A DNA stretch of 64,000 bases, taken from contig CAKSER010000005.1 in assembly GCA_934447715.1 (NCBI GenBank), positions 1 through 64,000 of the forward strand, written 5' to 3'. Position 1 is the first letter of the stretch. Every line of letters starts with the position of its first letter. This stretch comes from an uncultured Eubacteriales bacterium (GTDB taxonomy: Bacteria; Bacillota; Clostridia; Oscillospirales; CAG-272). The translations under genes and the position numbers were made by a program. The notes beneath the pieces were generated by a model. That model worked only from the letters and a program-made list of their open reading frames with translations. It searched no databases and was not told the DNA's origin. Of this stretch, positions 56,574 through 62,977 are shown piece by piece.

Positions 56574-57241
56574 TTGGATGCCCCGACCGAAAGGAGCTTT
56601 TTCTCGAATCTCGCAAGCGCGTCAAATTGGCAGAAAACCGACTTGACCTCGTCGACGGTCATATCAAGAGCAGCTGCGACATCCTTTGCCGACATGCCCT
56701 TTTTCTTGAGAACCTCCGTATACTCCTCCTGAAAGCGCTCCTTGATTGCAAACAGGCTGTGCTTTGTAAGGTCCTCGACTGCCTGTTCCTCGTCCGCACC
56801 GTCCTTTTCGTCGCACCAGAGACTAAAGCCCAGCCCCGTAACCATTGCAACCGTCTTGACAAACGCCCTTGTCTGCGCGTTCCAGACTCTCTGCTGCGTA
56901 AGAGAATTGTCCTTGACCGGGTTCGAGCCGTTCATAAGCGGATACTGCCCGTAGTATACCTTGTCGTCGATTTCGACCTTGACCTTTACCTCGTAGCACC
57001 TGTTTGCTACACCGTTTCGGTCAACAAATTCCCGGTCGCTCATAATAAGCGAGCTGCCGTGCTCGTTTGTGCATGGCGTGAAGTTTACAAATTCCGCGCC
57101 GTTTTCGTGCAACAGCTTCTTGCATTGCGCCCAGTTGAGATAGGGCACCAAAATCGTCTTTCCCTTGTCATCCTTTGCCTCGCGCATGTCGCAGTACGGA
57201 AGCACGTCTATCTGCATCATCTCGTTAAAGCTTTTAAGCAT
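56570..57241 (-). CDS. Sak-type single-strand annealing protein (DUF1071)
   Basis: 223 residues from ATG 57241 (GAGGAGG nine bases upstream; an ATG three codons earlier is too close). LPYLDWAQ-type text here reads VPYLNWAQCKKLLHENGAEF, then NQRVWNAQTRAFVKTVAMVT and GLGFSLWC, the DUF1071/Sak signature. With YqaJ it forms a phage recombination pair. The start lies in the 3' end of the acidic zinc-ribbon gene. Confidence 0.83.
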   Translation of the reverse strand: MLKSFNEMMQIDVLPYCDMREAKDDKGKTILVPYLNWAQCKKLLHENGAEFVNFTPCTNEHGSSLIMSDREFVDRNGVANRCYEVKVKVEIDDKVYYGQYPLMNGSNPVKDNSLTQQRVWNAQTRAFVKTVAMVTGLGFSLWCDEKDGADEEQAVEDLTKHSLFAIKERFQEEYTEVLKKKGMSAKDVAAALDMTVDEVKSVFCQFDALARFEKKLLSVGASK

Positions 57242-57470
57242 CTTCGCCATCCTCCTCGTGTTCCTCGTCTTCCTCGTCTTCCTCGTCTTCCTCGTCGTAA
57301 TCTTCGTATTCCTCAACTCTTCCGCCGCAGTAGGGACAGCTCGATTCGCCGCAGCTTTCGTATGCCGGAAAGCCGAAGCAGTCGCCTATATATTCTTTCC
57401 AGTACTCTGTCTCAAGCTCTCCCTCGTTGAGGATCTCACCGCACCTGCGGCAGATATATAGATCGCTCAT
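57234..57470 (-). CDS. Zinc-ribbon protein with acidic repeat tail
   Basis: 78 residues. CRRCGEILNEGELETEYW and SCGESSCPYCGGRVEEYE give a four-cysteine zinc ribbon; the last 25 residues are almost only Asp and Glu, encoded by a 9-base tandem repeat (GAGGACGAA type, 57255-57295). The repeat number could vary by slippage. It overlaps the annealase start. Confidence 0.72.
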   Translation of the reverse strand: MSDLYICRRCGEILNEGELETEYWKEYIGDCFGFPAYESCGESSCPYCGGRVEEYEDYDEEDEEDEEDEEHEEDGEDA

Positions 57471-57703
57471 TTCAGCACCGCCCTTAAAATTGCCTGACCG
57501 CCGATGTTTTCCTCAAAGGCAAAGCCCGGCTCGGTAATTGCGGCAAATGAATCGCCTAAAACAATTCTGTTTCCCTGGTTCTGTAAGGCAAGGAACAAAC
57601 ACCTTTTCACAAACTCAAGATCGCTCTTTAATGCCTTGTTTTCTTTTTCCAGATTCGCCGCCTTATTTGCAAGATAGCCTGCATATTCTTCGCTGATTTT
57701 CAT
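57467..57703 (-). CDS. Small coiled-coil phage protein
   Basis: 78 residues from ATG 57703 (GGGAGGACAGGCA upstream). MKISEEYAGYLANKAANLEK, then NKALKSDLEFVKRCLFLALQ, is a coiled-coil followed by a hydrophobic stretch; no family recognised. Four-base overlap with the zinc-ribbon gene. Confidence 0.65.
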   Translation of the reverse strand: MKISEEYAGYLANKAANLEKENKALKSDLEFVKRCLFLALQNQGNRIVLGDSFAAITEPGFAFEENIGGQAILRAVLK

Positions 57704-57716
57704 TGCCTGTCCTCCC

Positions 57717-57956
57717 TCATCGGTCATCCCTGCCGCTGCCCGGCATGCGGTCGGTAACGGTGTAGATAACCGTGCTTTTATCTTCCGTTTCCTCAATCTC
57801 CTCAACCTTGAGATCAAGCCGGTATTTCTGCTTTAATGCCTCGTGCAGTGTTGTATAAAGTCCGTTCCCTTCGGACAGCTTCATGTGGCTCTGCACCAAT
57901 GCAGCAGCACATTCATCACATGTGCCGGAAAGGTTGTTGATTATTATCGTTCTCAT
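57717..57956 (-). CDS. Hypothetical phage early protein
   Basis: 79 residues: MRTIIINNLSGTCDECAAAL, then LHEALKQKYRLDLKVEEIEE, a small alpha/beta protein of unknown role. Strong ribosome site GGGAGGACGCA. It is the first gene downstream of the candidate origin array. Confidence 0.62.
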   Translation of the reverse strand: MRTIIINNLSGTCDECAAALVQSHMKLSEGNGLYTTLHEALKQKYRLDLKVEEIEETEDKSTVIYTVTDRMPGSGRDDR

Positions 57957-58027
57957 TGCGTCCTCCCGAGCCGAGCCGCACTCCGGATTGCAGCCGAAAC
58001 CCGTTTTTTTGTTTTTCTTTCCTCACG

Positions 58028-58115
58028 CGCGTATGCGCGCTATTATATAAAAATTAAATATAAATTATATATATATCTCTATATCTATATCTTTATCTAT
58101 ATCTATATCTATATC
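58028..58115. other. AT-rich tract, possible DNA-unwinding element
   Basis: About 88 bases almost entirely A/T (ATTATATAAAAATTAAATAT...) ending in repeats of TATATC (58072-58115). It adjoins the iteron array on one side and the start of an early gene on the other. Low melting and position fit an unwinding element. Confidence 0.55.
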
Positions 58116-58295
58116 TGTGTACACAATTTGTAACACATTGTGTACACGTTTGTGTTCACACTTGTGTTCAGTTGCTGTACTCATTGTGTAACACATTGTG
58201 TTCAGTAATGTGTTCAGTAATGTGTACCTGTTTGTGTTCAGCGACTGTACATATTGTGTAACACATTGTGTTCAGTAATGTGTTCGCGTTTGTGT
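58116..58295. repeat. Iteron-like array: 12-bp units inside 70-bp repeats (candidate phage origin)
   Basis: TGTGT starts at 58116, 58139, 58151, 58163, 58185, 58197, 58209, 58221, 58233, 58255, 58267, 58279 and 58291. Spacings are 12 bases except two gaps of 22 and one of 23. The whole pattern repeats every 70 bases (for example 58163/58233, 58185/58255, 58209/58279). Consensus unit TTGTGTTCAG with variants TGTAACACA and TGTACACG; each 22-base gap carries TGTAC. About 2.6 copies of the 70-base unit lie between two early genes, and ATTGTGTAACACATTGTG is present twice exactly. Confidence 0.85.
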
Positions 58296-58502
58296 TCAGA
58301 CGTTACCCTTTCCCCGATGCATTTCGTGTGGGATATATTCATCTTCTAACCATTTTTCGTATTTCTCCCACACCCCCGGCATGGCAAAATATTGCCTGAC
58401 ACTTGAGTCAAGTGCTCCGAACATGGCATCATAAACATCATCCGGAATCAGATCGGGATCGATTGTAATATCTTCCTCCGCACCGATCAGATCGTTTCTC
58501 AC
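58296..58502 (-). CDS. Hypothetical phage early protein (coupled)
   Basis: 68 residues from GTG 58502, which overlaps the preceding TGA (GTGA) and has GGAGG 8 bases upstream. An ATG five codons earlier lies inside the previous gene. Acidic protein (GAEEDITIDPDLIPDDVYDA ... YEKWLEDEYIPHEMHRGKGN), family unknown. Its stop lies right at the iteron array. Confidence 0.62.
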   Translation of the reverse strand: MRNDLIGAEEDITIDPDLIPDDVYDAMFGALDSSVRQYFAMPGVWEKYEKWLEDEYIPHEMHRGKGNV

Positions 58503-58828
58503 TTGTCTTCCCTCCATGCATCTGCCAAAGGATCAAGAGGATCATTTTCGAGAACACCCCCGAAATTAAGGGCTTTCTCAAAGCCCTCCTCCTCGTCGCA
58601 GTCCTCCGCCAGATACTTGTCTCTTTCCTTTTTCAGTTCTTTAAGAATATTCTCTCTAATCCATCCCGTAGGCAGCATCCAAATGAGCGCCGCGATTTCT
58701 TCAATCGGCCAGCAATGTTCATTTGCAAGATGCAGCTTCTGATATTGGCTGACCGTACAACCGGTAAACCACTCGTTTTTAATGCAAAGCTCGTTTAATT
58801 TCTCCGGGGTTGTTACTCCGTATTTCAT
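58499..58828 (-). CDS. Hypothetical phage early protein
   Basis: 109 residues: MKYGVTTPEKLNELCIKNEW, then ANEHCWPIEEIAALIWMLPT and ILKELKKERDKYLAEDCDEE. Helical, family unknown; GCTVSQYQKLHLANEH could be a DNA-binding helix-turn-helix but evidence is thin. Strong ribosome site AGGGAGGAAAAAGC. Confidence 0.6.
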   Translation of the reverse strand: MKYGVTTPEKLNELCIKNEWFTGCTVSQYQKLHLANEHCWPIEEIAALIWMLPTGWIRENILKELKKERDKYLAEDCDEEEGFEKALNFGGVLENDPLDPLADAWREDK

Positions 58829-58845
58829 TGCTTTTTCCTCCCTTT

Positions 58846-59793
58846 TTAATGTGGAATTTCGGCATATTTTAAGACCTCATCAAGCCCAAGCCCACCAGCA
58901 GAAACAGGTTTCATACACCATTCATATTGTTTCGGATGAGTTTCTTTCATCCTTTGAAATCTGTTTGGTTCTTTTTCAAGATGACATCCGAACATACAAA
59001 ACATACACCCTGTCCTGTCACACCCTGTTGTTTTAAGTTCGGGCACGGGAGTTATTTGATTTTTTGTCATATTCCCGGTTTCAATAATGTCACCATAAAC
59101 GGACGAAATTTCAAGATTAAATTCTTTTATGTACTGCAGCACATCATTTTCGGTCCAGAACGATAGTGGGGCTGATTTCCTTTTGGAACCCTCGAATATG
59201 CTGCAACCGAACATCTTCCATTTCTCTTCTCTTAATTTTGACTCGCATGCCAATGTTCCAACATAAGGGCTCTTTCCGCTTCTCTTTTGAAAATCAATAA
59301 TTGGCCGTTTCTTCATGACATAACAGCATTGTGCAGAAACGTTAAACGGCGCGTCTATCAATTTCAGCCATCGTTTAGAAACAGGCCACCCCAAATCACC
59401 GTTAACCTTTCTTAAAGCCCACTCAGATCCTTTTCGTGCATAGTCGATAGTATTTGCAATTTCCTTCGTTGGAAGTGGATAGCCATATTTCATTATCACC
59501 TGCTTAAAGTTCATTTTCGGTTTTACAACAGTAACATTTGGCTGCTTCATTGCAAAGCTTCTGACCTCGGGATACTCAAGACCCGTATCTGCATATACAG
59601 CTTCAACATCCGGAAACATCGATCTGACAAGATGTAGCAAAACAGTCGAATCTTTCCCTCCCGAAAATGAAACGCAAACGTCGCCTCCGAAATATTCGTA
59701 CCACTTCCGAATTCTTTCTTTTGACATTACTATTTTCGTTTGAAGCGGAAGCGCCTGCATCTGCCTCAAATCTCCTATAGAATGAACATTCAT
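58846..59793 (-). CDS. Phage phosphoadenosine phosphosulfate reductase-family protein
   Basis: 315 residues. CVSFSGGKDSTVLLHLVRSM holds the PP-loop SGGKDS (44-49), then DTGLEYPEV and SYVGTLACES-like text (SPYVGTLACESKLREEKWKM). A four-cysteine cluster (TTGCDRTGCMFCMFGCHL, about 255-272) may bind an iron-sulfur cluster. These features match the PAPS-reductase/adenylyltransferase-like family seen in phages and in DndC-type DNA modification proteins. The start overlaps the Cro-like gene by four bases. No other dnd-like gene is seen in the window. Function (sulfur transfer to DNA or tRNA, or plain metabolism) is open. Confidence 0.8.
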   Translation of the reverse strand: MNVHSIGDLRQMQALPLQTKIVMSKERIRKWYEYFGGDVCVSFSGGKDSTVLLHLVRSMFPDVEAVYADTGLEYPEVRSFAMKQPNVTVVKPKMNFKQVIMKYGYPLPTKEIANTIDYARKGSEWALRKVNGDLGWPVSKRWLKLIDAPFNVSAQCCYVMKKRPIIDFQKRSGKSPYVGTLACESKLREEKWKMFGCSIFEGSKRKSAPLSFWTENDVLQYIKEFNLEISSVYGDIIETGNMTKNQITPVPELKTTGCDRTGCMFCMFGCHLEKEPNRFQRMKETHPKQYEWCMKPVSAGGLGLDEVLKYAEIPH

Positions 59794-60038
59794 CGGTTTA
59801 CTCCTTTTTTCTGTTCAAAATTTTTGAACTTCTGGGTAAAAAAATAAGTCTGAATTTCTTCAACTGTTAAATCAAGCACATCTAAAGCTTTCTGAATTTC
59901 CGGCTGTTTGAAAGCAGTTTTGTTGTTCAATTTCATAGAAATTGTTTTTTCGGAAAGCCCCATCATTTCAGAAAAAGCTGCTCGTGTTCCGCACTTTTCA
60001 ACGATCCTCCCTTTTAACTTTCCATAATCATATTTCAT
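59790..60038 (-). CDS. Cro/CI-like HTH regulator (DUF739)
   Basis: 82 residues from ATG 60038 (AAGGAGGTG upstream). YDYGKLKGRIVEKCGTRAAF, then SEMMGLSEKTISMKLNNKTA, is a classic helix-turn-helix of the DUF739/Cro-like family. It is the first gene of the leftward lytic operon after the small early genes and should be the Cro-type regulator opposing the S24 repressor. An operator palindrome lies inside its 3' end. Confidence 0.82.
   Translation of the reverse strand: MKYDYGKLKGRIVEKCGTRAAFSEMMGLSEKTISMKLNNKTAFKQPEIQKALDVLDLTVEEIQTYFFTQKFKNFEQKKGVNR
59813..59829. promoter_or_regulatory. Operator palindrome inside the Cro-like gene
   Basis: GTTCAAAATTTTTGAAC, a perfect 17-base palindrome, matches the operators at the switch region (GTTCAAA-N3-TTTGAAC). 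It overlaps the codons for KFKNFEQ near the C-terminus of the Cro-like protein. Confidence 0.7.
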
Positions 60039-60168
60039 TTGACGCACCTCCTTCTTGCTTTTCTTTTACTTAGTTGTGATTTTGGACTCACTCCGTTAAG
60101 TGACCTTTGATATGGTAAAAAGTTTTAACAGCATCTTTTCCAAGTAAAAACATTACATTTTCAATCGT

Positions 60169-60336
60169 CTAATCTTCAGAATGCTTGCAAATGTCGTCTG
60201 CGATTTCAAATAAATTTTTGAGCGAATACCCTTGAACACCAGCAAAATTCAGCATGAAATCATATTCTCTGCAAGTGCCTTTGGTATAAAGGTTATGTTT
60301 AATACAACACATTCTGACCGAATCTGCATCAATCAC
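60169..60336 (-). CDS. Small coupled early phage protein (55 residues)
   Basis: Starts at GTG 60336, overlapping the upstream TGA as GTGA, with GAGGAAAG before it. Encodes MIDADSVRMCCIKHNLYTKG, then EYDFMLNFAGVQGYSLKNLF and DDICKHSED. No ATG is present and the length is below common cut-offs, so automatic annotation may miss it. Family unknown; codon use and coupling support a real gene. Confidence 0.6.
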   Translation of the reverse strand: MIDADSVRMCCIKHNLYTKGTCREYDFMLNFAGVQGYSLKNLFEIADDICKHSED

Positions 60337-60578
60337 CTTTCCTCGGTTATTTCGGGTTCTTCTTCAATGAATCCTGATTGTCTCGAGCTTTTTCCTTTCT
60401 GAATATTCAGCTCAAGGGAAGTGTTCAGGTCAGAAATCCAACTGCTGCGCCCATCCACTGTGGATATATAAATCGGACAGCCTGTCCTTTCGCTTGCTAT
60501 ATCATCCTTTTCATAATCCGTCGGGAACAATTCATCTGCTTTTGCCCATGCTTCTTTAATACTTTTTACTTTAATCAT
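60333..60578 (-). CDS. Conserved-looking early phage protein
   Basis: 81 residues from ATG 60578 (GAAGGG upstream). MIKVKSIKEAWAKADELFPT, then DYEKDDIASERTGCPIYIST and SSWISDLNTSLELN, is a small alpha/beta protein found as first early gene in related phages. Role unknown. It is the first gene of the leftward lytic transcript. Confidence 0.65.
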   Translation of the reverse strand: MIKVKSIKEAWAKADELFPTDYEKDDIASERTGCPIYISTVDGRSSWISDLNTSLELNIQKGKSSRQSGFIEEEPEITEER

Positions 60579-60597
60579 CTTTGTCACCCTTCTTTTT

Positions 60598-60614
60598 GTT
60601 CAAACACTTTGAAC
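60598..60614. promoter_or_regulatory. CI/Cro operator O1
   Basis: GTTCAAACACTTTGAAC, a perfect palindrome (7-3-7), lying at about +2 to +18 of the leftward lytic transcript. Confidence 0.8.
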
Positions 60615-60622
60615 TTGCCTAT

Positions 60623-60651
60623 ATTATAGCATTCAGTTTCGGACTTGTCAA
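60623..60651 (-). promoter_or_regulatory. Leftward lytic promoter
   Basis: TTGACA (60651-60646), 17 bases, TATAAT (60628-60623) on the minus strand: a perfect consensus promoter for the early lytic operon. Confidence 0.85.
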
Positions 60652-60657
60652 CACTTT

Positions 60658-60674
60658 TTTCAAAATTTTTGAAC
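60658..60674. promoter_or_regulatory. CI/Cro operator O2
   Basis: TTTCAAAATTTTTGAAC, 16 of 17 bases identical to the palindrome at 59813. It lies between the two divergent promoters, 18 bases upstream of the repressor -35. Confidence 0.75.
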
Positions 60675-60691
60675 TTTTTTTCATAAACCCC

Positions 60692-60720
60692 TTGAACTTT
60701 TCTTTAAGGTGCGTTATAAT
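60692..60720 (+). promoter_or_regulatory. Rightward repressor promoter
   Basis: TTGAAC (60692-60697), 17 bases, TATAAT (60715-60720). The -35 itself resembles an operator half-site (TTGAAC), so autoregulation is possible. Confidence 0.8.
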
Positions 60721-60751
60721 ATAAGTGTCCCATAGGAAAGGAAGTGATTGC

Positions 60752-61438
60752 ATGAAAGATTTCACCACGGCCGACAGATTGAAACAAATCATGGCCGAAA
60801 GGGGAATAAAACAGGTTGACATTTTAGAAGCTTGTCAACCCTTCTGTGAAAAATATGGTGTTCAATTGAAGAAAAACGATTTAAGTCAATATGTTTCAGG
60901 AAAGGTCGAACCAAAGCAAGACAAGCTGTCTGTTTTGGGAATGGCTCTGAAAGTCAATGAAGTTTGGCTTATGGGATACAATGTTCCACAGGATAGGGCA
61001 TACGCTTCCGACTCGCAGCTTAAAAACTACGACAACATTTTCCCTATAGAAAAGAAAAAAATCCCCTTGTTAGGGGATATCGCGTGCGGAAAGCCTATAT
61101 TTGCAAACGAAGAGCATGAAAGCTATGTGCTTGCCGGTACAGATATAAAAGCCGATTTTTGCCTTAGAGCACACGGCGACAGCATGACCGGCGCACGAAT
61201 CTTTGACGGAGATATTGTATTTATTCAGAAGACCGATGTTGTAAACAACGGTGAGATCGCTGCCGTAATAATCGAAGACGAAGCAACACTTAAACGGGTT
61301 TATTATTACCCGACGAACGGAAAGCTGGTACTTAACGCCGAAAACCCCAAATACGAGCCTCTTGTTTATGTCGGCGAGGAGCTGAATCAGATTCATATCC
61401 TCGGCAAGGCAATAGCTTTCCAGAGCGATATAAGGTGA
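60752..61438 (+). CDS. Phage CI-like repressor with S24 autocleavage domain
   Basis: 228 residues from ATG 60752 (GGAAGTG upstream). The N-terminal HTH includes ADRLKQIMAERGIKQVDILE; the C-terminal S24 peptidase (LexA-like) has the cleavage site Cys112-Gly113 (DIACGKP), Ser144 in GDSM and Lys181 in ATLKRV. It holds the lysogenic state and would be inactivated by RecA-stimulated self-cleavage after DNA damage. It is divergent from the lytic operon with the operator set between. Confidence 0.92.
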   Translation: MKDFTTADRLKQIMAERGIKQVDILEACQPFCEKYGVQLKKNDLSQYVSGKVEPKQDKLSVLGMALKVNEVWLMGYNVPQDRAYASDSQLKNYDNIFPIEKKKIPLLGDIACGKPIFANEEHESYVLAGTDIKADFCLRAHGDSMTGARIFDGDIVFIQKTDVVNNGEIAAVIIEDEATLKRVYYYPTNGKLVLNAENPKYEPLVYVGEELNQIHILGKAIAFQSDIR

Positions 61439-61528
61439 TGCTTTTTAACACCAACGAATTACGAAACATAGCAAGTACGCATCGCAACAGTATAAGAAAA
61501 ATAAGATAATTTCGAGGATGTGTATAAC

Positions 61529-62035
61529 ATGAGAAAAGTCAGTCTAATTATAATGTCCATAGCAGCCATAGTGCTTGTCACAAGCTGCATAATTTATTCA
61601 TTTATGGATGAAAACGAGAAAAACGCCGCTATCGGCGATGTGGTTAAACTTAATGACTGGAATATAACGGTCAATTCTATGTCCTTCGAAAAAACAATTG
61701 ACGAGTATAAATCAGTTAACAACACAGCAAGCGAAGGAAACATATTTTTAGTTCTTGATATCACAATAAAAAACATCGGTACAAAGAAAGCGAGCTTTTT
61801 GCCTTGGTTTTCATTTAACAAATCAAACGCAAAAATTATTTTTGACGATACATATGAGATCTCGCCTACTATATTATATTATGACAAAGACCTTCACAAC
61901 AAGACATTAAATCCTCTTTCAGAATCAAACGGCATTTTAGTTTTTGAAGTGGCTCAAGAAATCGAAAATTCGGATAAGCCTCTTGTTACAAGCATTACTG
62001 ATAATAGTGTAAAAATTGATATCAAACTAAGATAA
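61529..62035 (+). CDS. DUF4352-like lipoprotein, copy 1
   Basis: 168 residues. The signal ends in a lipobox (VLVTSC, cysteine near residue 20), then IGDVVKLNDWNITVNSMSFE and ILVFEVAQEIENSDKPLVTS, which fit the immunoglobulin-like DUF4352 fold of surface lipoproteins. It follows the repressor in the same direction and is probably expressed in the lysogen. ATG 61529 is chosen over an in-frame GTG three codons upstream; GAGG precedes both. Confidence 0.75.
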   Translation: MRKVSLIIMSIAAIVLVTSCIIYSFMDENEKNAAIGDVVKLNDWNITVNSMSFEKTIDEYKSVNNTASEGNIFLVLDITIKNIGTKKASFLPWFSFNKSNAKIIFDDTYEISPTILYYDKDLHNKTLNPLSESNGILVFEVAQEIENSDKPLVTSITDNSVKIDIKLR

Positions 62036-62164
62036 AAATTCACTCCAATTATAAGCCACAAAATGTGTATCTAAAAGAATCACACACCCCTGCTGTGCAA
62101 CAAAAGCCAAAATTCACAATATAATAAAAAATAAAAAAATAATTATTAACTGCGAGGATATTTT

Positions 62165-62746
62165 ATGAAAAAAATCGGTTTAATTCTTATGCTCATGGCA
62201 CTTCTTGTACTTGTTACAGGTTGCGTAAATTACCCCACGGTTCAGAAGCCGCAAATTGTACAGGAAAGCAAGGATTCCCCCGACACAAGCGAGGATAATT
62301 CCACAAATGAAAACACTTTACCAAGTGAGGACACCTTTTCAATCGGCGACACGATTAAGCTTAATGACTGGAACATAACGGTTAATTCTGTTTCATTTGA
62401 GAAAACGATCAGCGAATCGACATTCCTTAAACGCACGGCAGACGAGGGCAATGTATATATTGTACTTGATATCAAAATAAAAAATGTCGGCACAAAGGAG
62501 CAGACCTTTTTCCCGTGGATTTCGTTAAGCACATGTGACGCAAAGGTTATCTTTGACAATACATACGAGTTTTCGTCATTTGAAACACTCTTTGAAAAGG
62601 ATCTGCACGGCAAGACTGTAAATCCACTTTCGGAATATAGCGGTTTTTTAGCTTTCGAGGCAGCTCAGGAGGTTGAAAGCTCTGATAAGCCTCTTGTTAT
62701 AAAAATAATTGATAACAACTCCGAAATGAAAGTAAAATTGAGGTAA
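62165..62746 (+). CDS. DUF4352-like lipoprotein, copy 2
   Basis: 193 residues, clearly paralogous to copy 1 (IGDTIKLNDWNITVNSVSFE; NPLSEYSGFLAFEAAQEVES). The lipobox is LLVLVTGC; an added Ser/Asp/Glu-rich stretch (ESKDSPDTSEDNSTNENTLP) follows the cysteine as a wall-spanning linker. Ribosome site GCGAGGATATTTT. Probably a duplicated conversion gene that alters the lysogen's surface. Confidence 0.75.
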   Translation: MKKIGLILMLMALLVLVTGCVNYPTVQKPQIVQESKDSPDTSEDNSTNENTLPSEDTFSIGDTIKLNDWNITVNSVSFEKTISESTFLKRTADEGNVYIVLDIKIKNVGTKEQTFFPWISLSTCDAKVIFDNTYEFSSFETLFEKDLHGKTVNPLSEYSGFLAFEAAQEVESSDKPLVIKIIDNNSEMKVKLR

Positions 62747-62764
62747 GTAACAGAAAAAAAGAAC

Positions 62765-62791
62765 CGCCCGGTACTGCAATACCGGGCGATT
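62765..62791 (+). terminator. Hairpin after the lipoprotein genes
   Basis: CGCCCGGTA (62765-62773) pairs perfectly with TACCGGGCG (62780-62788); only a weak T run follows (ATTC), so termination may be partial. Confidence 0.5.
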
Positions 62792-62977
62792 CAGAAAACC
62801 AAAATCCACATTACCCTAAGGTGAAATTGGCACTTTTGATTGTAGCACATTTCGCCTTGAAAATCAATACAAAAGAAAAAAATCGAAGACAGCCGCATTG
62901 ACAAACTTATCAAACTGTCTTCGGAGCTCACAAAAACAAAGGAATTTCAGCATCAAGAAGATGCGCAGCGGAGGAAC

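Noticed and set aside
58116..58295. CRISPR array
   Set aside because: Units are only 12 bases with no unique spacers and a 70-base super-repeat; no cas genes are in the window.
58846..59793. A full Dnd phosphorothioation system
   Set aside because: Only a DndC-like enzyme is present; no dndA, dndB, dndD or dndE homologue was found nearby.
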